9,735 nucleotides of DNA from an uncultured Clostridia bacterium. Lineage in GTDB: Bacteria > Bacillota_A > Clostridia > Oscillospirales > Oscillospiraceae. This document shows positions 6,086 through 9,735 of this stretch, piece after piece (the stretch's first letter is position 1; the number at the start of each line of letters is the position of its first letter). A model generated the notes under the pieces. That model was not told where the DNA came from. It ran no database searches and saw nothing but the letters and a program-made list of their open reading frames with translations. A program made the position numbers and the translations under genes. The stretch covers positions 1-9,735 of the forward strand of contig CAMGMW010000033.1 in the NCBI GenBank assembly GCA_946059285.1, written 5' to 3'.

Positions 6086-7966
6086 CTAGAAGCGCAGCAA
6101 GATAAATGAAATGAAAGACGTCAAAACGGACCAGAGAAGCTGGAAAGCGGCAAGGTGTAGCGGGGAAGCGATCGCGACCGAATTCCAAAGGATCAGCAGT
6201 GCGCAAAGCACAACACCCAGCGTGCCTGCAAACAGATTCAGACCGGCAGACAGAAGCGTGCAGGAACGCAGGGTCTGACCTGCCGCCACGGTGGAAGCAA
6301 AGCTGCCGAAGGTGTCCTTTGCAACGAAAGCACCTTGCATAACGCCGGCAGCGTTGTCCGGTGCGGAAAGACGGATTCGCTCACTGTAGATCGGAAATAT
6401 CAGTCGGTTGACCGGAACGCCGTATTTCAACGCGACAAGCTCGGGGGTGATCAGAAAATCACGGGAGGCGAGGATCACATTCACGGACGGATTCGACAAA
6501 ATCGCCCGTAGTCCTGCCTTTGTGGAGCCGCTGGGCTTGTATTTGATGGCAAAGACGCCCGCAAGCTCTCCGCTGACGGAGACGTACATTGCCTGCCGTA
6601 CTCTTGCGCCTTCCGGCATGTGTACGCCCATGCTCCGCATAAAGGAAAGCGTGCCAACCAGTACCACGCAGCCGTTGACTTCTGCACCGATCCCGCCGTT
6701 GTCATAAAAACGGAATTCATCAGCTCGGAGGTGTTTCCCGAATTGCGCTTGCAGAAGAGATTCAAACAGTGTGCACAGAGGGTGGTCAGCGGCGTTGAGC
6801 GCGGCAAGAGCGAACGCGATCACCTGCGCCGGAGTAAATGCACCGTAAAGCTTCATTCCGTTGGAGGTGATCCGGTCGGCGGGGAAAAGATCCGCATCGC
6901 GCAGGATGATAGTCTGTTTTCCGCCAAGAACTTCGGCGCTGTGCCAACCGCACAACGCTCCGCCGAACTTTGTGAGCTTCTTTGCGAGTACTGAAAAGGG
7001 CTTTGAAAAACTGAGCGCGGCAGCGCAGGGAATCGCGCCCAGAAGAAGCAGCATCCAGCAGCGGACAAAATCAATGTCACGCCGCAGGGCGAAAAGAACT
7101 GCGGAGATCAGTGTCATAGGAAGCAGAATAGACGAATAGACACGCATCATCCGAGCAGCGGCATCCGGCTGCTCCAATGCCGTCATGAAATCCGTCAGAT
7201 TGCCGCTGTCTCGGCGGAGACTGGCAGCATCCGGCAGCAGGTCGGGCAGACGGTAAATGCCCATGGGCGATTCCAGCGAGCAGACGGTATGAAGCGTATG
7301 GAACATGCCCAAGCGCTGACGGATCAGCCCACGAAACAGCTGCCACTGGATCAAAACGGCGATGCTGCAATAATCGGGCGTGTTTTGCAGGGAATCAATG
7401 CAGCACAGGACCGAAACGACCACGCTCAGAGTATATACGCTGATACGCAGCCGAAACAGATCTGTCAGCCCTTGCCACAGCACATCGAAGCCAAGCAATA
7501 CGGATAGCAGCAAGGACGCAAGTGAAAGCGTCCGGCTGACCGATTCCGTCAGAAACGGCAGGAACTGCATCTGGAACGCATGGTAGCACATCAGCATGAG
7601 TGACATGAGTGCCACAACCGTCATACATCCGAACCGCAGTCGCGTACTGCCAAGCTTTTTCCGACACTGCTTCAGTGCAGCGGCGGGCGAGACTGTCTGC
7701 GGAGCAGGAGCGATTGCAATTCTTTCCTTTTGCCGTGGGCGCGGGGGCTCCTGCGGAGCGGATGGTTTTTTCGCCGGCGGTTGTATCTTCTGTGCAGAGG
7801 GTGACGCTGAAGGTTCTTCCGGCTGCAACGGCTGAAATATCGCGGTATCGTCCGCAACAATCGGATTGCCGCCAAATTCCTGCATGATTTCCTCCAGTGT
7901 GAATTCCGGCATCTGAGAGGGAGCCGGAATTTCGTTATTCAGTTGTTCCGGCTCTGATCGTTTCAT
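6086..7966 (-). CDS. P1B-type ATPase-like membrane protein lacking catalytic motifs (pseudo-ATPase)
   Basis: A 626-residue protein, intact and in frame. Residues 1-111 are Pro/Ala/Gln-rich and probably disordered, with one short motif FTLEEIMQEFGG (22-33). Eight hydrophobic segments follow (about 112-132, 146-168, 174-190, 200-212, 277-294, 300-320, 570-595, 603-624), the P1B heavy-metal ATPase topology. IPCAAAL (312-318) sits where the CPCALGL motif would be; DHP (394-396) matches the P1B HP motif; NGGIGAEVNG then VLVG (423-438) matches the nucleotide-binding GxG segment. The phosphorylation site DKTGTLT is replaced by RDADLFP (356-362). The loop expected to hold the actuator domain is only about 64 residues with no TGE, TGD becomes SRD (501-503), and no GDGxND hinge is seen. 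It cannot be a normal pump; a regulatory, scaffold or sensing role is inference. ATG 7966 follows AGAGGA and starts 4 nt after the rlmB stop codon. I do not recognise a characterised family. Confidence 0.82.
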   Translation of the reverse strand: MKRSEPEQLNNEIPAPSQMPEFTLEEIMQEFGGNPIVADDTAIFQPLQPEEPSASPSAQKIQPPAKKPSAPQEPPRPRQKERIAIAPAPQTVSPAAALKQCRKKLGSTRLRFGCMTVVALMSLMLMCYHAFQMQFLPFLTESVSRTLSLASLLLSVLLGFDVLWQGLTDLFRLRISVYTLSVVVSVLCCIDSLQNTPDYCSIAVLIQWQLFRGLIRQRLGMFHTLHTVCSLESPMGIYRLPDLLPDAASLRRDSGNLTDFMTALEQPDAAARMMRVYSSILLPMTLISAVLFALRRDIDFVRCWMLLLLGAIPCAAALSFSKPFSVLAKKLTKFGGALCGWHSAEVLGGKQTIILRDADLFPADRITSNGMKLYGAFTPAQVIAFALAALNAADHPLCTLFESLLQAQFGKHLRADEFRFYDNGGIGAEVNGCVVLVGTLSFMRSMGVHMPEGARVRQAMYVSVSGELAGVFAIKYKPSGSTKAGLRAILSNPSVNVILASRDFLITPELVALKYGVPVNRLIFPIYSERIRLSAPDNAAGVMQGAFVAKDTFGSFASTVAAGQTLRSCTLLSAGLNLFAGTLGVVLCALLILWNSVAIASPLHLAAFQLLWSVLTSFISFILLRF

Positions 7967-7970
7967 AGAA

Positions 7971-8762
7971 TTATCCTCTCTGGCGAACGGCCTCATACAG
8001 TAGAATTGCTGCAGAAGCGGAGGCATTCAGGGATGAAATGTGCCCCTTCATGGGAATACTGACTTTGAAATCACAGCTTTCGGCGACCATTCGGCTCATG
8101 CCGCTGCCTTCATTGCCGATGACAATGGCGGACGGCCCCTTCAGATCGGCGGCGTGCAGTGCGGTCGTACCGTCCGCCGCTGTCCCGAAGATCCAAATCC
8201 CTCTGGATTTCAAGTCGCGGATTGCTGCGGCAAGGTTTGAAACCCGTGCAACGGGCATATACTCCAAAGCGCCCGCAGAGGCTTTCCCAACGACTGCAGT
8301 CAAACCGACACCGCGACGCTTTGGAATGATCACACCGTGTGCGCCGGCGCATTCCGCAGTGCGCAGGATCGCACCGAGGTTGTGGGGATCGGTCAGCTCG
8401 TCACAAAGCACCAGAAGAGGAGCTTCGTTTTTCTCCTGTGCCAGTGCCAGCATGTCATCTACAGTGGCATATGCGTGGGCAGCAACAGAGGCCATAATAC
8501 CCTGATGGGCGCCGGTGGGACTCATGTCGTTGAGCTTGCGGCGGTCAATATGGACAACGACAGCACCGGCATCCTTTGCCATCGCGGCAAGCCTTCCGAG
8601 TGCGCGGTCAGTGTTGCCTTCTGCGAGAAAGACCTTGTTGATCGCCCGTCCGCTGCGGATTGCCTCAGTGACAGCGTTGCGTCCTTCGATCATGTCCTCC
8701 GGCAGCTCTTTCGGAAAATCCTTCGCGTTATTGTGATTCATAGTAGCACCCAATCCGTTCAT
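7971..8762 (-). CDS. rlmB: 23S rRNA (guanosine-2'-O)-methyltransferase, RlmB-like
   Basis: A 263-residue SpoU/TrmH-family methyltransferase. The N-terminal RNA-binding substrate domain (about 24-100) begins with MIEGRNAVTEAI. The catalytic SPOUT domain carries motif 1 LTDPHNLGAILRTAECAGAHG (split near residue 132), motif 2 IVIGNEGSGM (about 213-222) and motif 3 IPMKGHISSLNASASAAILLYE (C-terminal, including the knot residues). RlmB-type enzymes methylate the ribose of G2251 in 23S rRNA using S-adenosylmethionine; a tRNA or other rRNA site is possible for paralogs. The length is typical. Two starts are possible: ATG 8762 (weak upstream AAGA) or ATG 8741, preceded by GGGTG at good spacing; the longer form is listed. 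It is the first gene of the operon with the pseudo-ATPase, with a clear promoter, and is divergent from ftsH. Confidence 0.9.
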   Translation of the reverse strand: MNGLGATMNHNNAKDFPKELPEDMIEGRNAVTEAIRSGRAINKVFLAEGNTDRALGRLAAMAKDAGAVVVHIDRRKLNDMSPTGAHQGIMASVAAHAYATVDDMLALAQEKNEAPLLVLCDELTDPHNLGAILRTAECAGAHGVIIPKRRGVGLTAVVGKASAGALEYMPVARVSNLAAAIRDLKSRGIWIFGTAADGTTALHAADLKGPSAIVIGNEGSGMSRMVAESCDFKVSIPMKGHISSLNASASAAILLYEAVRQRG

Positions 8763-8784
8763 ATATATCTTTTCTTATTATCTT

Positions 8785-8813
8785 ATTATAGCAAAAAAAA
8801 CCTGTGGTTACAA
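8785..8813 (-). promoter_or_regulatory. Sigma-A-type promoter of rlmB operon
   Basis: On the minus strand there is TTGTAA (8813-8808), a 17-bp spacer containing eight Ts, and a perfect TATAAT (8790-8785). The predicted start of transcription is about 16 nt before ATG 8762 or about 37 nt before ATG 8741. Confidence 0.8.
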
Positions 8814-8827
8814 CCAAAGATTTTTTT
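8794..8827. repeat. AT-flanked quasi-palindrome over the rlmB promoter
   Basis: The core TGGTT-AC-AACCA (8805-8816) is a perfect inverted repeat. The flanks continue the symmetry, with a run of As on the left and Ts on the right, only two mismatches per 16-base arm. It covers the -35 element and spacer of rlmB. It might be an operator or simply an AT-rich promoter element. Confidence 0.4.
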
Positions 8828-8844
8828 CGCGCAAAATCGGTTAA

Positions 8845-8861
8845 TTTACAGAAAATTTACA
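8845..8861 (+). repeat. Tandem TTTACA direct repeat upstream of ftsH
   Basis: TTTACA at 8845-8850 and again at 8856-8861 (the identity extends to AATTTACA) are repeated at an 11-bp interval, one helical turn. They lie about 20 bp upstream of the ftsH -35 element. The arrangement is that of a response-regulator binding site, but no regulator can be assigned. Confidence 0.35.
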
Positions 8862-8880
8862 CCGAAATTCCGCTGCATGA

Positions 8881-8909
8881 TTGCGAAATAACGGAAAATA
8901 TGGTATGAT
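8881..8909 (+). promoter_or_regulatory. Sigma-A-type promoter of ftsH
   Basis: TTGCGA (8881-8886), a 17-bp spacer and TATGAT (8904-8909) lie upstream of a leader of about 30 nt. The ribosome binding site GGGAGG is at 8935-8940, 7 nt before ATG 8948. Confidence 0.72.
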
Positions 8910-8947
8910 GCTTGCGATTAAGCGGTATCTGAAGGGAGGAAACGCGA

Positions 8948-9735
8948 ATGCCGAATCAGGAACCGAATCAACGTCCTGGAAATAACGGGAATCAGAACCG
9001 TCCGAAATATTTTAACTATATTGTGATTGGCTTGATCGTGCTGGTGATCACGATTCTGGGCAATCAGCTTTATAGCCTGATTTTATCTGCGGGGGAACAG
9101 GAGGTATCGTATGATACATTCCTTGCAGCGGTTGAGGAGGACAGTATTGCGCAGATTGAATTTGCCTCTGACCGGATCAATTATCTTTTACGGGAAGACG
9201 CGGAGAAACCAAAACCGCAGCAAACGGTTTATTATACGGCGCTGCTGCCAAATGTTGAGTTGACCGAATTAGTGCAGACGCTGCAAACAAATCAAGTCAA
9301 GTTTGCCGGTGAGATCGTTGAACAGGGCTCCCTGCTGTTTTCGTGGCTGCTTTTTCCGCTGCTGCTGATGTTTGGCTTCAGCATTCTGATGCGTGTCCTC
9401 GCCTCCCGCGGCGGCGGCCTCGGCGGTGTTGGCGCGATCGGCAAGAGCAAGGCGAAGGTTTATATGGAGAAGGAGACCGGCGTGACTTTTCAGGATGTTG
9501 CCGGACAGGATGAAGCAAAAGAATCTCTGGCGGAGATCATCGATTTTCTGCACAATCCGAAAAAGTATACTGCCATTGGCGCAAAGCTGCCGAAAGGCGC
9601 CCTGTTGGTCGGCTCTCCCGGAACCGGCAAGACGCTTCTGGCGAAGGCTGTCGCCGGTGAGGCACATGTGCCGTTCTTCTCCATTTCCGGCTCTGACTTT
9701 GTGGAAATGTTTGTCGGCGTAGGCGCAAGCCGTGT
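8948..9735 (+). CDS. ftsH: ATP-dependent zinc metalloprotease FtsH, N-terminal part (runs off right edge)
   Basis: The first 262 codons of FtsH, the membrane-anchored AAA+ protease that degrades unneeded or damaged membrane and cytosolic proteins. Residues 1-22 are Asn/Pro/Gln-rich. Membrane segment 1 is about 23-46, the external FtsH domain about 50-125 ([19 protein letters not shown]), and membrane segment 2 about 129-152. A Gly-rich linker (154-163) and GKSKAKVY lead into the AAA module: [18 protein letters not shown] (177-194), Walker A GSPGTGKT (222-229), and [20 protein letters not shown] (243-262), the pore-loop and substrate region. Walker B, SRH and the HEXXH zinc site lie outside the window. 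The Walker A second residue is Ser, where Pro is usual. ATG 8948 follows GGGAGG at 7 nt. It is transcribed divergently from rlmB. Confidence 0.96.
   Translation, partial: MPNQEPNQRPGNNGNQNRPKYFNYIVIGLIVLVITILGNQLYSLILSAGEQEVSYDTFLAAVEEDSIAQIEFASDRINYLLREDAEKPKPQQTVYYTALLPNVELTELVQTLQTNQVKFAGEIVEQGSLLFSWLLFPLLLMFGFSILMRVLASRGGGLGGVGAIGKSKAKVYMEKETGVTFQDVAGQDEAKESLAEIIDFLHNPKKYTAIGAKLPKGALLVGSPGTGKTLLAKAVAGEAHVPFFSISGSDFVEMFVGVGASR

Noticed and set aside
9269..9667. Minus-strand 132-codon open frame inside ftsH
   Set aside because: It is antisense to the conserved FtsH membrane and AAA segments; a shadow frame.

Overview
The window looks like chromosomal DNA of a low- to mid-GC Gram-positive anaerobe, most likely a gut-type Clostridia (Oscillospiraceae/Ruminococcaceae-like). 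The evidence is the gene set (DivIVA-like protein, YitT family, EF-G paralog, RlmB, FtsH), AGGAGG-type ribosome binding sites, sigma-A-like promoters with 17-bp spacers, and tRNA genes that encode their own CCA. The genus cannot be fixed from the sequence alone. Protein genes are on the minus strand up to about 8.76 kb, where a divergent promoter region launches ftsH on the plus strand.

Layout from left to right. Positions 1-340 are the end of a plus-strand tRNA cluster: Phe(GAA, partial), Gly(GCC), Cys(GCA), then a strong terminator. Positions 341-567 hold a hairpin and a possible relic of a coding sequence. Positions 568-2833 are a minus-strand pair: an 8-oxoguanine deaminase-type amidohydrolase followed 16 nt later by a YitT-family membrane protein. 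A DivIVA-domain coiled-coil gene (2901-3482, minus) lies upstream of them with its own promoter and terminator. A plus-strand tRNA-Arg(CCG) with promoter and terminator (3627-3780) converges on the terminator of a minus-strand EF-G paralog (3835-5898).

Positions 6086-8762 (minus) are rlmB followed 4 nt later by the most interesting gene here. This is a 626-residue membrane protein with the eight-helix layout and conserved framework of a P1B-type (heavy-metal) ATPase. It lacks the phosphorylation motif DKTGT, the actuator TGE motif and the GDGxND hinge, and carries a long Pro-rich N-terminal tail. It appears to be an intact pseudo-ATPase of unknown function, co-transcribed with an rRNA methyltransferase and upstream of a translational GTPase paralog. 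No obvious terminator separates it from the EF-G paralog, so read-through is possible, although that gene also has its own good promoter and a structured leader.

Positions 8763-8947 are a divergent regulatory region with good promoters for rlmB and ftsH, an AT-rich quasi-palindrome and a helical-phase direct repeat. The N-terminal 262 codons of ftsH run off the right edge. I saw no insertion sequence, CRISPR array or complete integrated element.
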